From assembly GCA_024279425.1 (NCBI GenBank), contig JAJRRO010000081.1, positions 1 through 64,000 of the forward strand: 64,000 bases of DNA, in the 5' to 3' direction. Shown piece after piece: positions 18,481 to 27,319 of the stretch. The translations under genes and the position numbers were made by a program. Within the stretch, counting starts at the first letter, position 1. Every line of letters begins with the position of its first letter. This DNA is from Bacteroidota bacterium. GTDB taxonomy: Bacteria > Bacteroidota > Bacteroidia > Flavobacteriales > Flavobacteriaceae. The notes under the pieces were generated by a model. The model worked only from the letters and a program-made list of their open reading frames with translations, searched no databases and was not told the DNA's origin.

Positions 18481-20163
18481 TTATTTTAAAGCTTTTGCTA
18501 TCGGTGTGCCAGTGGTCCCACTTGGGAAAGCTACTCCCAATAATACGGATATTGTGGGCGCTATATCAGGAATTTCGGTCTTTTCAGAAGTACTCCCTTT
18601 CTGAATACCCTTTCCATAAAATAGTAAAGGAACATGGGTATCATAAATCTGCGGAGACCCATGGGTTGAACCTGTTTTGGAATAACTTATGGTTCCTGGT
18701 TTCAATACCATTAATATATCACCAGAACGCTTTTGATTGTACCCATTTTGCAAAATATAGGGAATGCCCTCTCTATACTCATTTTGCCACATTTGTTCTG
18801 CCGTATAAACCCTGTCCACATCTTTATAGTTCAGTAATTCCCTTGCTAGGTCTTTTTGTACGTCTCCTAATTCCAAATCTAGATTATTGATAACATCATG
18901 GTCCAAGAACAATTGATAGTTAGACCTGTTCTTTACCAAATCGGTCGTGCCATATTTATACTTTATGTAATCATTCAACTTAGTTGGCAAATCTTCAGCC
19001 TCAATATATCCTGCAGGGATCTTTTGGTCCTTTAGATAAGCCGGCACATGTATAGCCGCATGATCAGCTGATAAAAAAACCGTATACTCATTTTCGCCTA
19101 CTTTTTTATCCAATGCCTTAAAAAGCCTGGCCAAATCCCTGTCCAATCTAATATAGACATCTTGCACTTCTTTGGAGTTTACACCATACTTATGGCCTAC
19201 ATAATCCGTACTTGAATAGCTTATCGCTAAAAAGTCGGTAATAGCATCGGCTCCCAAGCTTTCCCCTTCCAAGGCGGCTAGGGCAAAATCTGTAATAATA
19301 CTGTTTCCATAAGGAGTTGCTTTAATCATATCATACTTACCATTACCATCCCAGAGGCTGGGTAAATTATGTGGGAAAGTTGGAGAAGCTTGGCCTTTAA
19401 ACAATCCTTCATACGTGTTATTGTCCAATCCGCTTTCCACATATGTTTCAATCTCCTTTAAGGTTGTCCATGGTTTTTTATATTTCTCTGCGATATTGGA
19501 CGCGTTAAAATCATTGACCCATTTTGGTAGATTGTCCATATAAAAAGAGCTTGTGATCCAATTACCAGCTCCCCCACCTTCAAACCAATATGCCGCATTT
19601 GCTGTATGACCTCCAGGTAAAACCGCTCCCCTATCTTTTAATGAAATGGCAATAGTCTTATTTCTCATTTGCCAATGCAATCGCAATTGATCGGTTACTG
19701 TGGTGACCATCAATCTATGCGGTGACATTTTGCCAGCACTAGTCTTCGTACCCACCGAATCATAATCGTCATCAGAGGCGCAATACACTTCTGCATCCGT
19801 TTCTTTATCGTACCAATTGTTTCCAATAATACCATGGGTGGCAGGTGTGGTTCCAGTATATACTGAAGCATGCCCAGGGCCTGTACTCGTAGGCGCATAA
19901 TTAAAGTGATTATTCTTACAATTGAAACCTTGGTTTACCAAGCGTCTAAATCCACCTTGCTCGTAATGATCCCAAAAACGGGTCAAATAATCATACCGCA
20001 TTTGATCCACAACAATCCCAACAACCAATTTGGGAGTAGCTCTAAGATGGCTTGAATTTTCGACGTTTTGGTCATTTTTGGACTTCCTTTGGCCTATTGC
20101 TTCGAAGGTATTGAAAGTAAGAAGAATCACAATTAGAAGAAGGGTGAATTTACTCTTGTGCAT
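18481..20163 (-). CDS. pafA: PafA-type alkaline phosphatase
   Basis: A 560-aa exported phosphomonoesterase of the alkaline phosphatase superfamily. A signal peptide (FTLLLIVILLTFNTFEAIGQ) is followed by the metal-binding start VVGIVVDQMRYDYLTRF, the nucleophile-threonine region YAPTSTGPGHASVYTG, and SLKDRGAVLPGGHTA. The Lys176/Arg178 pair in SLKDRGA matches the phosphate-binding pair that marks PafA-like monoesterases rather than NPP diesterases. Later metal ligands are in SSTDYVGHKYG and FLSADHAA. It would release phosphate from organic phosphates in the periplasm. It lies immediately upstream (12 bp) of the broken murI on the same strand. Confidence 0.92.
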   Translation of the reverse strand: MHKSKFTLLLIVILLTFNTFEAIGQRKSKNDQNVENSSHLRATPKLVVGIVVDQMRYDYLTRFWDHYEQGGFRRLVNQGFNCKNNHFNYAPTSTGPGHASVYTGTTPATHGIIGNNWYDKETDAEVYCASDDDYDSVGTKTSAGKMSPHRLMVTTVTDQLRLHWQMRNKTIAISLKDRGAVLPGGHTANAAYWFEGGGAGNWITSSFYMDNLPKWVNDFNASNIAEKYKKPWTTLKEIETYVESGLDNNTYEGLFKGQASPTFPHNLPSLWDGNGKYDMIKATPYGNSIITDFALAALEGESLGADAITDFLAISYSSTDYVGHKYGVNSKEVQDVYIRLDRDLARLFKALDKKVGENEYTVFLSADHAAIHVPAYLKDQKIPAGYIEAEDLPTKLNDYIKYKYGTTDLVKNRSNYQLFLDHDVINNLDLELGDVQKDLARELLNYKDVDRVYTAEQMWQNEYREGIPYILQNGYNQKRSGDILMVLKPGTISYSKTGSTHGSPQIYDTHVPLLFYGKGIQKGSTSEKTEIPDIAPTISVLLGVAFPSGTTGTPIAKALK

Positions 20164-20275
20164 GTTTAGTTTATTGGTTATGCAAAAATATAGAAATAAA
20201 CCTTTAAAAGATTAAATGAAGGTTAAAAGACATTCATTATTGCTATTTTTACAACCATAAGTCTATTTTTATTCT

Positions 20276-21013
20276 ATGAATTACTTAGCGTCAATTGGCA
20301 GTTATGCTATTATGATAAAAGAGGTTTTTAGAAAACCTACCAAATGGAGCATAATGAGGGCGTTGATTCTTAAGGAGATAGATGAGCTCATATTTGGATC
20401 ATTGGGTATTCTCATATTCATATCTTTCTTTATTGGTGGGGTTGTTGCCATACAGACCGCCTTGAACATGACCAATGAACTTATACCAAAAAACTTGGTC
20501 GGATTTGCCACTAGACAATCCATTATATTGGAATTCGCTCCTACTTTCTGCTCAATTATCATGGCTGGTAAGGTTGGTTCTTTTATTACCTCAAGCATAG
20601 GTACGATGCGGGTTACCGAGCAAATTGATGCACTTGAAGTCATGGGTGTGAATGCTTTAAATTATTTGGTTTTCCCAAAGATAATTGCATTAATGTTATA
20701 TCCCTTTTTAATTGCCATTTCAATGTACGTTGGTATACTCGGTGGTTGGATCGCCGGCGTTTTTGGTGGTTTTAGCACGAGTGCCGATTTTATTGAGGGA
20801 ATTCAGCTTGATTTTATTCCATTTCACGTGACCTATTCCTTTATAAAAACTTTGGTATTTGCTTTTATCCTCGCTACAATACCCTCTTATCATGGGTTTT
20901 TTATGAAAGGTGGTGCTTTGGAAGTTGGTAAGGCAGCGACAACTTCCTTTGTATGGACCAGTGTGGTCATTATTATTTTAAATTATTTACTAACACAACT
21001 ATTACTGGGCTGA
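20276..21013 (+). CDS. mlaE: MlaE-type ABC transporter permease
   Basis: A 245-aa inner-membrane permease of the MlaE/TTG2B family, part of an ABC system that moves phospholipids between inner and outer membranes. Residues ~1-40 form the interfacial helix (MIKEVFRKPTKWSIMRALILKEI), followed by helices with FISFFIGGVVAIQTALNM, EFAPTFCSIIMAGKVGSFITSSIGTMRVTEQIDALEVMGVN and several C-terminal helices. The EQIDALEVMG motif is the ATPase coupling element of the family. Its TGA overlaps the ATG of mlaF (TGATG). No MlaD gene follows here. Confidence 0.93.
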   Translation: MNYLASIGSYAIMIKEVFRKPTKWSIMRALILKEIDELIFGSLGILIFISFFIGGVVAIQTALNMTNELIPKNLVGFATRQSIILEFAPTFCSIIMAGKVGSFITSSIGTMRVTEQIDALEVMGVNALNYLVFPKIIALMLYPFLIAISMYVGILGGWIAGVFGGFSTSADFIEGIQLDFIPFHVTYSFIKTLVFAFILATIPSYHGFFMKGGALEVGKAATTSFVWTSVVIIILNYLLTQLLLG

Positions 21014-21780
21014 TGATAGAGGTTAATGACATATACAAGTCATTCGGAGACACTCATGTATTAAAGGGCATTTCTACCTGTTTTGACAAGGGGAAGACCA
21101 ATTTGGTCATAGGACAAAGTGGCTCAGGAAAGACGGTTTTCTTGAAATGTCTTTTAGGCTTATTAAGTCCTGATAAAGGCACCATAAGCCATGACGGAAA
21201 AATATATTCCCAATTATCTGGGGATGAGCAGCGCAATCTAAAGCAGGAAATGGGCATGGTATTTCAAGGAAGTGCCTTGTTCGATTCTTTGACGGTCGAG
21301 GGCAACGTCATGTTCCCATTGGAGATGTTCACCAAGCAATCGCTATCGGAAATGCAAGATAGGGTTGATTTTGTACTCAAAAGAGTGAATCTTGTTGATG
21401 CACACAAAAAATATCCTTCGGAAATTTCAGGTGGCATGCAAAAAAGAGTTGCCATTGCTAGAGCCATAGTAATGAATCCAAAATATCTGTTCTGCGACGA
21501 GCCTAACTCTGGCCTAGATCCTAAGACGGCAATTCTTATAGATAATCTTATTCAGGAAATAACCCAGGAATATGATATAACAACCGTAGTAAATACACAC
21601 GACATGAATTCGGTCATGGAGATTGGCGAGAAAATTATTTTCCTTAAAAACGGTATCAAAGAATGGGAGGGTACCAAAAATGAAATCTTTAAGACCGATA
21701 ATGAGGCCGTGACCAATTTTGTATATTCTTCCGAACTCTTCAAGAAGGTAAGGCAAATGTATATCGAAGAACGCAACTAG
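21013..21780 (+). CDS. mlaF: MlaF-type ABC transporter ATP-binding protein
   Basis: A 255-aa ATPase paired with the MlaE permease. Walker A is GQSGSGKT, the signature is ISGGMQKRVAIARA, Walker B is LFCDEPNSGLDP, and the H-loop is in VVNTHDMNSV. I start at 21013 (MIEVNDIYKSFGD), overlapping the permease stop; the in-frame ATG at 20953 would lie inside mlaE. The pair points to lipid-asymmetry maintenance of the outer membrane. The substrate-binding MCE subunit must be encoded elsewhere. Confidence 0.94.
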   Translation: MIEVNDIYKSFGDTHVLKGISTCFDKGKTNLVIGQSGSGKTVFLKCLLGLLSPDKGTISHDGKIYSQLSGDEQRNLKQEMGMVFQGSALFDSLTVEGNVMFPLEMFTKQSLSEMQDRVDFVLKRVNLVDAHKKYPSEISGGMQKRVAIARAIVMNPKYLFCDEPNSGLDPKTAILIDNLIQEITQEYDITTVVNTHDMNSVMEIGEKIIFLKNGIKEWEGTKNEIFKTDNEAVTNFVYSSELFKKVRQMYIEERN

Positions 21781-22197
21781 TCCTGAACCACTTCCTTAAG
21801 TTGTATAGTACTATCCTTCAGTCTTAGTTTTAACCACTCATGTAGTTTTTTGCTGTCGGCCACAGTTTGGAATTGTTCGGCATCATGCTTCCATTTTACC
21901 TCAAAAACAGGAATCGTATCCAGCGTATTGAAATCTGTTAGTCTAGTTGGGAGAGAACCCAAGGATTGTGGGTTTTCGTAATTAGTCTTTGCCTCAGTAC
22001 TTATATCCGCAAAAGGAATATCGGCTATAATAGCCTCTTTGGTTGCCTCTTGATCCGTATTTTTACGGATGTCTTAAAAGTTAGGAAATAAATTTTTTGG
22101 TACTTCCAAGTAAACCGTGAATATCCTTTTTTACTTCTTCGCCACTATCTCCTTCACTTAGTGGAACATTATTGTCACCATTTAAATTTTTACTCAT
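21777..22197 (-). pseudogene. Decayed DUF389 membrane protein gene
   Basis: From ATG 22197 the frame gives MSKNLNGDNNVPLSEGDSGE and reaches KKFIS before a TAA (22083-22081). After a one-base shift the family-like text resumes as DIRKNTDQEATKEAIIADIPF, then jumps to ISTEAKTNYENPQSLGSLP and a C-terminal KLHEWLKLRLKDSTIQL. The first part resembles the start of flavobacterial DUF389 proteins, and the last part resembles their soluble C-terminus. The whole transmembrane core, normally several hundred residues, is missing. So I see one nonsense codon, one frameshift and a large internal deletion. The DUF389 assignment is from memory of the family and is moderately sure. Confidence 0.65.
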
Positions 22198-22200
22198 AAT

Positions 22201-22351
22201 TAGAGCCTGTTTAAATTTGTTATACGCTGCTTTTTAGTCAATTGAGGCCTCAAAAACGCGGTTTGGCAGTGTCAAATGAGTATTTTGTCAACGAAAAGTG
22301 GTGGAAAAAGAGCCCTAACAAAACCGAAGGATGAAAATTAAACAGGCTCTA
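22201..22351. mobile_element. Candidate MITE with 14-bp terminal inverted repeats
   Basis: TAGAGCCTGTTTAA (22201-22214) and its exact complement TTAAACAGGCTCTA (22338-22351) enclose about 120 bp without a coding frame. The element begins 3 bp from the start of the DUF389 remnant, and its right end supplies the TAG stop codon of manC. The termini look like those of a non-autonomous transposon with TA ends. No transposase was found in the window. Confidence 0.55.
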
Positions 22352-23428
22352 AGCATACCGGTCCCCAAATTTATCTTTTACTTTGCCTAACACCTGTTTT
22401 ATATCCTGTTCCTTTGATTTGGGATAAATAAGTAATACCTCTTCTTTATCAACGATAATGTAATCGTCAAGACCATCAATAACAACAATTTTATCCTTAG
22501 GTGATCGAATCATATTTCGGTGGGAATCTTGGCTGATTACTTGGCTGTTTACAACTGCATTGTCATCAACATCCTTATCCAATTTGTCATACAAAGAACC
22601 CCATGTACCCAAATCGTTCCAATCAAAAGTTGCGGGAAGCACATAAATAGAATTGGACTGTTCTAAGATGGCATAATCTATCGATATGTTTTCTGCCTTG
22701 GGGTAGTTCTCCGCTATAAATGCTTTTTCCGCAGGTATATTATACTGGGCAATTCCAGAATGAAATAGCTCATATTGTACCGATTGATGGTTCTTAAATG
22801 CATTGACAATCGTATTCACTCCCCACATAAATATGCCAGCATTCCATAGAAAATTACCTTGGACCAAAAACTCCCGGGCGGTCTCATAATCTGGTTTTTC
22901 ACGGAATTGGTGTACTTTCTTCAATTCAGAAGTACTCTCTTTTTCAAATTCAATATACCCGAACCCGGTGTTGGGGAACGTTGGTTTTATGCCCAAAGTG
23001 CAAAGTACTTCTTCCTTCTCACACCTATCAAAACAGGTCGTAACATCTCTGGCAAAGGCATCTTCATCTTCAATCCAATGATCACTGGGCGCAACGATCA
23101 TTACACCATCGGGGTTCATTTTTTGAATTTTCAATGCCGCATACAAAATGCATGGTGCGGTATTGCGCATAGCAGGTTCCAAAACAACTTGTTCTTGGGT
23201 TACCATAGGCAATTGTTCCAAAACAAGTTCATTATACCTTTCATTTGTAAGAATCAGGATATTCTTGGTAGGTACAAATTTATTTAGCCTTTGAAAAGTT
23301 TTTTGAATCAGGCTGTCACCCGTGCCCAACATATCATGGAACTGCTTTGGATAGGACGAGGTGCTTATGGGCCAAAACCGTGATCCTACACCACCAGCCA
23401 TTAAAACTGCATAATAATTTTTATTCAT
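22349..23428 (-). CDS. manC: Mannose-1-phosphate guanylyltransferase
   Basis: A 359-aa cytoplasmic nucleotidyltransferase that makes GDP-mannose from GTP and mannose-1-phosphate, for surface polysaccharide and glycan synthesis. It starts MNKNYYAVLMAGGVGSRFWPIS (GTP-binding signature) and has YPKQFHDMLG, LEPAMRNTAPCI, VAPSDHWI, FREKPDYETAREFL, FLWNAGIFMW and FDWNDLGTWGSL. It lacks the cupin isomerase domain found in bifunctional enzymes. The last codons run into the terminal repeat of the adjacent 151-bp element, which provides its stop. Four bases separate its start from the upstream sprT-like gene. Confidence 0.95.
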   Translation of the reverse strand: MNKNYYAVLMAGGVGSRFWPISTSSYPKQFHDMLGTGDSLIQKTFQRLNKFVPTKNILILTNERYNELVLEQLPMVTQEQVVLEPAMRNTAPCILYAALKIQKMNPDGVMIVAPSDHWIEDEDAFARDVTTCFDRCEKEEVLCTLGIKPTFPNTGFGYIEFEKESTSELKKVHQFREKPDYETAREFLVQGNFLWNAGIFMWGVNTIVNAFKNHQSVQYELFHSGIAQYNIPAEKAFIAENYPKAENISIDYAILEQSNSIYVLPATFDWNDLGTWGSLYDKLDKDVDDNAVVNSQVISQDSHRNMIRSPKDKIVVIDGLDDYIIVDKEEVLLIYPKSKEQDIKQVLGKVKDKFGDRYA

Positions 23429-23431
23429 GTC

Positions 23432-24034
23432 TTAATTACTTATTAATTCTACTTCCGCATTGGGCTGAAACAAGTACACTTTTCCAGATGCAACCTCAAT
23501 ACATTCGTAACGTTTTACACGCTTATTGCCTTTTTTAAAAAGTTTTCCATTATAAATCCTGAAAACACTTCCCAAAGGTAATTCAAAAACGAAGGTCTGA
23601 TGGGCATTTTGTGCGTCAAATTGTTTTAAGGTCATCGATAGAAGGGCATCTGTATCACTACTGGCTCTGGGGTTTTTAAAATGCCGTGCCAAAAGTGGTA
23701 ATAATTTAGACGGAAACACTTCTGGCCTAATAAAAGGCAACATTAAATGTTGAAACGTTTTTTTCCATTCCAACCCATGGGGTTTAATCCGCCGTCCATA
23801 TTTTTCAAAAGCGACAAGGTGGGCGATTTCATGAACCAAAGTAATCAAAAACCGATATTTGTTCAAAGTGGCATTAACGGTTATTTGATGCATTCCGTTT
23901 GGCAACCTTCTATAGTCTCCATGCCTGGTGACCCTTTTATTTACAATTTTTAGGTTAACACCAGAGTCCTTGATCAAACGCAAACAAGGTCCTACCGCCC
24001 GCTCTGGAAGGTAATTTTGAAGAATGTTATCCAT
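23432..24034 (-). CDS. SprT-like zinc metalloprotein
   Basis: A 200-aa protein with a SprT-like domain. The zinc-binding motif HEIAHLVAFEKYGRRIKPHGLEWKKTF carries HExxH and a downstream His. The C-terminal half contains a short beta region (FELPLGSVFRIYNGKLFKKGNKRVKRYECIEV) typical of flavobacterial members. Some family members are DNA-protein crosslink proteases, but its own target is unknown. It is immediately upstream of manC, so probably co-transcribed. Confidence 0.88.
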   Translation of the reverse strand: MDNILQNYLPERAVGPCLRLIKDSGVNLKIVNKRVTRHGDYRRLPNGMHQITVNATLNKYRFLITLVHEIAHLVAFEKYGRRIKPHGLEWKKTFQHLMLPFIRPEVFPSKLLPLLARHFKNPRASSDTDALLSMTLKQFDAQNAHQTFVFELPLGSVFRIYNGKLFKKGNKRVKRYECIEVASGKVYLFQPNAEVELISN

Positions 24035-24245
24035 TAAAACAAAAATAGGGTTTTTGAGCTTCCCGGTATATAGACCTTTATCTTAAAATCCATATTTCTT
24101 GGAATATTGACTTAACTCCTTGTTTGGCACAAAATCATGGTATTAAAAAATGTGCTTTATCATCACAGTCCATTAAAATATCCAAAAATCAATACCTTGT
24201 GGTCACAAATACCATTATGCGCATTTTTAATGATCTTAAATATCT

Positions 24246-24593
24246 ATGTCTAGACTAATATACCGCGTTTACGTAATAGAATTATCCAAGCGGGTATTTA
24301 GTGAAAATGCCAAGTTCAGGGTGGCCAACCCCCAATTCAATGGAGTGCTACAGTGCCTATATGTTGGTATGACCAGCAAGTCTCCCAAAGAACGATTTGA
24401 ACAACATAAAACGGGATACAGGAATAAGAAAGGTCATAAACTCTCTTCCAACATTGTTCGAAAATATGGTATGTATCTTCGTCCAAGTCTATACAATCAC
24501 ATAGAGTCCATGACCCGAAGTGATGCTCTCAAAATGGAGGAACAGCTAGCTTTGGAATTGAGGAGGCAAAAATATGCTGTCTGGTTCAATTAA
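24246..24593 (+). CDS. Small GIY-YIG-like protein
   Basis: A 115-aa protein. The N-terminal strand (IYRVYVIEL), the CLYVGMTSKSPKERFEQHKTGYR core and a helix with an acidic residue (ALKMEEQLALELRRQKYAVW) resemble the GIY-YIG fold. These short relatives are often annotated merely as hypothetical or, wrongly, as ribose-5-phosphate isomerase. Whether it is an active nuclease is not clear because the motif is degenerate. It stands alone, with 211 bp of unannotated AT-rich sequence before it. Confidence 0.65.
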   Translation: MSRLIYRVYVIELSKRVFSENAKFRVANPQFNGVLQCLYVGMTSKSPKERFEQHKTGYRNKKGHKLSSNIVRKYGMYLRPSLYNHIESMTRSDALKMEEQLALELRRQKYAVWFN

Positions 24594-24709
24594 AATAGGG
24601 GGATTGAAAAGTTATAAGGGGCCTGAAAAGTTATTTTTCGGAATATGGTTTCCCACTAAAATTGTTCCTATTTATACCTGGATTCCTTTGATTATACTTA
24701 AATTCAGGT

Positions 24710-25597
24710 ATGAAGATTAACATTAGGACTGTTTTACTTTTACTTCTTTTTCAAATAATCGGTGAAACCAATGCCCAAGAAGTGTACGGGCTTTGGGAGG
24801 GGGAAGAAATTCCATATCACAAAGAAAATAACCTTCAAGAACATGAGAAGGAAGCTTGGGGTACCATGTGTGTTTTTAATATTACCGAACCTACCCTGAC
24901 CATCTATAGCGCTGAAGGCCATAATACGGGCAAAGCCGTACTAATAATTCCCGGTGGCGGCTATGAGCTTGTGGCCATGTACCATGAAGGATATGATCTG
25001 GCAGCGGCATTGTCAAAACACGGAATTACAGCTGCTGTTTTAAAATATAGACTTCCAAATCCAAAATCATCTGATCAGCCCCATTTGGTTCCTATCACAG
25101 ATGCCCGAAGAGCACTCAAATTAATACGTGAAAAATCTCCCGCCTATAACATTGAAACTAACAAAGTGGGAGTTCTGGGTTTTTCGGCCGGGAGCCATTT
25201 AGCTACCGTTCTCAGTTTATGGAAGAGTCCGGACTCTAATGAAAACCCTGATTTTTCAGGGCTAATATATGGAGTCACCAATCTTTCCGATGCCAACTTA
25301 AAATGGCTTGAAAAAAGTCTTTACCATAGAAAACTGACTTCGGCCGAAATTAAACAAAACACATTGCTGAACCTAGTATCCCATAGTTCTCCACCTGCTT
25401 TTTTGGTCCATGCCTATGATGATGAGATATGCCAAGTGGAGGAGACCACTCTTTATGCACAAAAATTAAGGGAACATGAGGTTTTGACCGAAATGCATAT
25501 TTTCCCCAAAGGAGGTCATGGGTTCGGAATGGGAAGAGAATCTGACGGTACAGACCAATGGGTACCTTTATTTGTAAATTGGATTAAAACACTTTGA
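24710..25597 (+). CDS. Alpha/beta hydrolase, acetylxylan-esterase/BD-FAE-like
   Basis: A 295-aa exported hydrolase. A signal peptide (VLLLLLFQIIGETNAQ) precedes an alpha/beta-hydrolase domain. The oxyanion region is VLIIPGGGYELVAMYHEG, the nucleophile Ser lies in GVLGFSAGSHLA, the acid in HAYDDEICQVEET and the His in FPKGGHGFGMG. It resembles the esterases called endo-1,4-beta-xylanase B or BD-FAE in polysaccharide utilisation, which remove acetyl or feruloyl groups. No other polysaccharide gene is adjacent, so the substrate is unknown. Confidence 0.85.
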   Translation: MKINIRTVLLLLLFQIIGETNAQEVYGLWEGEEIPYHKENNLQEHEKEAWGTMCVFNITEPTLTIYSAEGHNTGKAVLIIPGGGYELVAMYHEGYDLAAALSKHGITAAVLKYRLPNPKSSDQPHLVPITDARRALKLIREKSPAYNIETNKVGVLGFSAGSHLATVLSLWKSPDSNENPDFSGLIYGVTNLSDANLKWLEKSLYHRKLTSAEIKQNTLLNLVSHSSPPAFLVHAYDDEICQVEETTLYAQKLREHEVLTEMHIFPKGGHGFGMGRESDGTDQWVPLFVNWIKTL

Positions 25598-25616
25598 TTT
25601 TTAAATATTAAAAAAA

Positions 25617-26249
25617 ATGGAAGAAAACATTGATCTATCGAAAGCATTTCCACAATTTGGGCCAGAACTTGTTTCACAAATCAACAAAGCTTCAATAATA
25701 AAGGAGATACCCAAAGGCATTGAGATTTTAAGGGAAGGGCAATTTGTGAAAATCATTCCTATTGTTTTAAGCGGACTGATCAAAGTAAGTACAAGACACA
25801 ACGATAAAGAATTGCTGTTATATTACATACGCCCCTATGAAAGTTGTGCCATGTCATTTGCGGCTTCCCTAAAGAACGGCCCGAGTAAAATATTCGCCTT
25901 GACAGAAGAAGACACTACTGTCTTACTACTGCCAGTTGACAAAGTCTCTGAATGGATAAAGCAATTTCCAAGTTTCAACGTTTTGTTTTATCAGCAATAC
26001 GACCTCAGGTATTGTGAACTTCTAGATACCATACATCATGTGCTTTTTGAAAAAATGGATATGCGTTTGTTTGAATACTTGAAGGAAAAAAGCAACCTCA
26101 CCCATAAAAACCCCATGAACATTTCACACAGACAGATAGCCAATGAGTTGGGTACTGCAAGAGAGGTTATCAGCAGGGTTATGAAGAAACTTGAAAGCGA
26201 AGGCAAGGTAAAACAGCATTCCACCAGTATTGAAGTACTCGAGCAGTGA
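25617..26249 (+). CDS. Crp/Fnr family transcriptional regulator
   Basis: A 210-aa regulator with an N-terminal cyclic-nucleotide-binding-like sensor (residues ~20-130, ILREGQFVKIIPIVLSGLIKVS) and a C-terminal winged helix (~140-205) with the recognition helix ISHRQIANELGTAREVISRVMKKLESEGKV. The sensor has a few cysteines (YESCAMSF, RYCEL) but no FNR-type cluster of four. It probably senses a redox or small-molecule signal. A rhodanese-type YgaP-like membrane gene follows, which is a common partner in Bacteroidota. Confidence 0.9.
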   Translation: MEENIDLSKAFPQFGPELVSQINKASIIKEIPKGIEILREGQFVKIIPIVLSGLIKVSTRHNDKELLLYYIRPYESCAMSFAASLKNGPSKIFALTEEDTTVLLLPVDKVSEWIKQFPSFNVLFYQQYDLRYCELLDTIHHVLFEKMDMRLFEYLKEKSNLTHKNPMNISHRQIANELGTAREVISRVMKKLESEGKVKQHSTSIEVLEQ

Positions 26250-26351
26250 CCTTGGTCACTGCACAACCAATTCTTCCTGTTTATCTTTGACTGAAGAATC
26301 AATGGTATAAATTGATTTTTCTCTGTTAGTCTATTTTAAACTTTATATATT

Positions 26352-26564
26352 ATGAAAAAGAATATGGGTTCGGCGGATCGAATTATTCGCTTAATTATTG
26401 CTGCTCTTGTCGCGGTACTTTACTTTACAAATATAATCTCTGGGACCTTAGGAATAGTTCTCATAATCTTATCAGGAATCTTTGTACTTACCAGCCTGAT
26501 TAGTTTTTGTCCTCTTTATAAACCGTTCGGCTTAAGTACTTGTGCAATAAAAGAAAAAAAATAA
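26352..26564 (+). CDS. DUF2892 (YgaP-like) membrane protein
   Basis: A 70-aa protein with two hydrophobic helices: SADRIIRLIIAALVAVLYFTN and GTLGIVLIILSGIFVLTSLISF, followed by CPLYKPFGLSTC. The start MKKNMGSADRIIRL and the CPLY...C ending are typical of the DUF2892 inner-membrane domain found at the end of YgaP rhodaneses. Stand-alone members are common near Crp/Fnr regulators, as here. Function is not established. Confidence 0.9.
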   Translation: MKKNMGSADRIIRLIIAALVAVLYFTNIISGTLGIVLIILSGIFVLTSLISFCPLYKPFGLSTCAIKEKK

Positions 26565-26641
26565 TTATTTCGATAGCAGCGACCTTTATCAGCCGGGGCG
26601 GGTTAAAAGAATTTAATCCGCTCTTTTGTTGTTAGTAGAGT

Positions 26642-27319
26642 TTATGGCATGCTGCTTGAAACTTGCATGAGTTTCCCATTGTAGAATTTATGCCCAGTTA
26701 ATGCAAAATCCTTAATATAGGTGGCCATTTCAAGAGCAGAAATTGGTGCTTGATAACCAGGAAAAGCCTCCTCCAACATTTCAGTTTGTACAGCGCCTAG
26801 CGCCAAAACATTAAAAGATGGACCTGTTTCCTTGAATTCCTCGGCCCATAATTCGGTCAATGTAATTACAGCTCCTTTACTTGAACTGTATGCCGAAAGT
26901 CCCGGGAATTTCATGCTGCCCTGTACGCCTCCCACTGAGCTTACCGATACCACATGTCCCTTTTTTAGCATTTTTGGTAACACCAACTTGGTTAATTTAG
27001 CCACTCCGAATACATTGACCTTGTAAATTTCCTCAAAGTCCTTGTCATCTGTTTCCAAAAATGGCTTGTTCAAGAGTTTTCCTGCATTATTGATCAAAAT
27101 ATCAACTGTTTTCCAATGTTCAAGATATGCTTCCAGCTTTTCAAAATCCAAGCTATTGGAAAGGTCAAAAGGAAAGGAAATGATATTCCTGTGCTGCAAT
27201 TCAGTTATTGACGCATTGTTTCGTGACAATGCCAATACCTGATGACCCTCATCTGCAAAAAGCTTTGCCAATTCAAAACCAATGCCCCTACTTGTACCTG
27301 TTATGATTACATTTGCCAT
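26642..27319 (-). CDS. SDR family oxidoreductase
   Basis: A 225-aa classical short-chain dehydrogenase. The NAD(P)-binding glycine motif is TGTSRGIGFELA, followed by NNAG at about residue 80, the active-site Ser in VSSVGG, and YSSSKGA with Tyr and Lys of the catalytic set. The substrate cannot be inferred. Its ATG overlaps the TAA of the upstream M28 peptidase by one base, so it is translationally coupled to that gene. Confidence 0.92.
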   Translation of the reverse strand: MANVIITGTSRGIGFELAKLFADEGHQVLALSRNNASITELQHRNIISFPFDLSNSLDFEKLEAYLEHWKTVDILINNAGKLLNKPFLETDDKDFEEIYKVNVFGVAKLTKLVLPKMLKKGHVVSVSSVGGVQGSMKFPGLSAYSSSKGAVITLTELWAEEFKETGPSFNVLALGAVQTEMLEEAFPGYQAPISALEMATYIKDFALTGHKFYNGKLMQVSSSMP

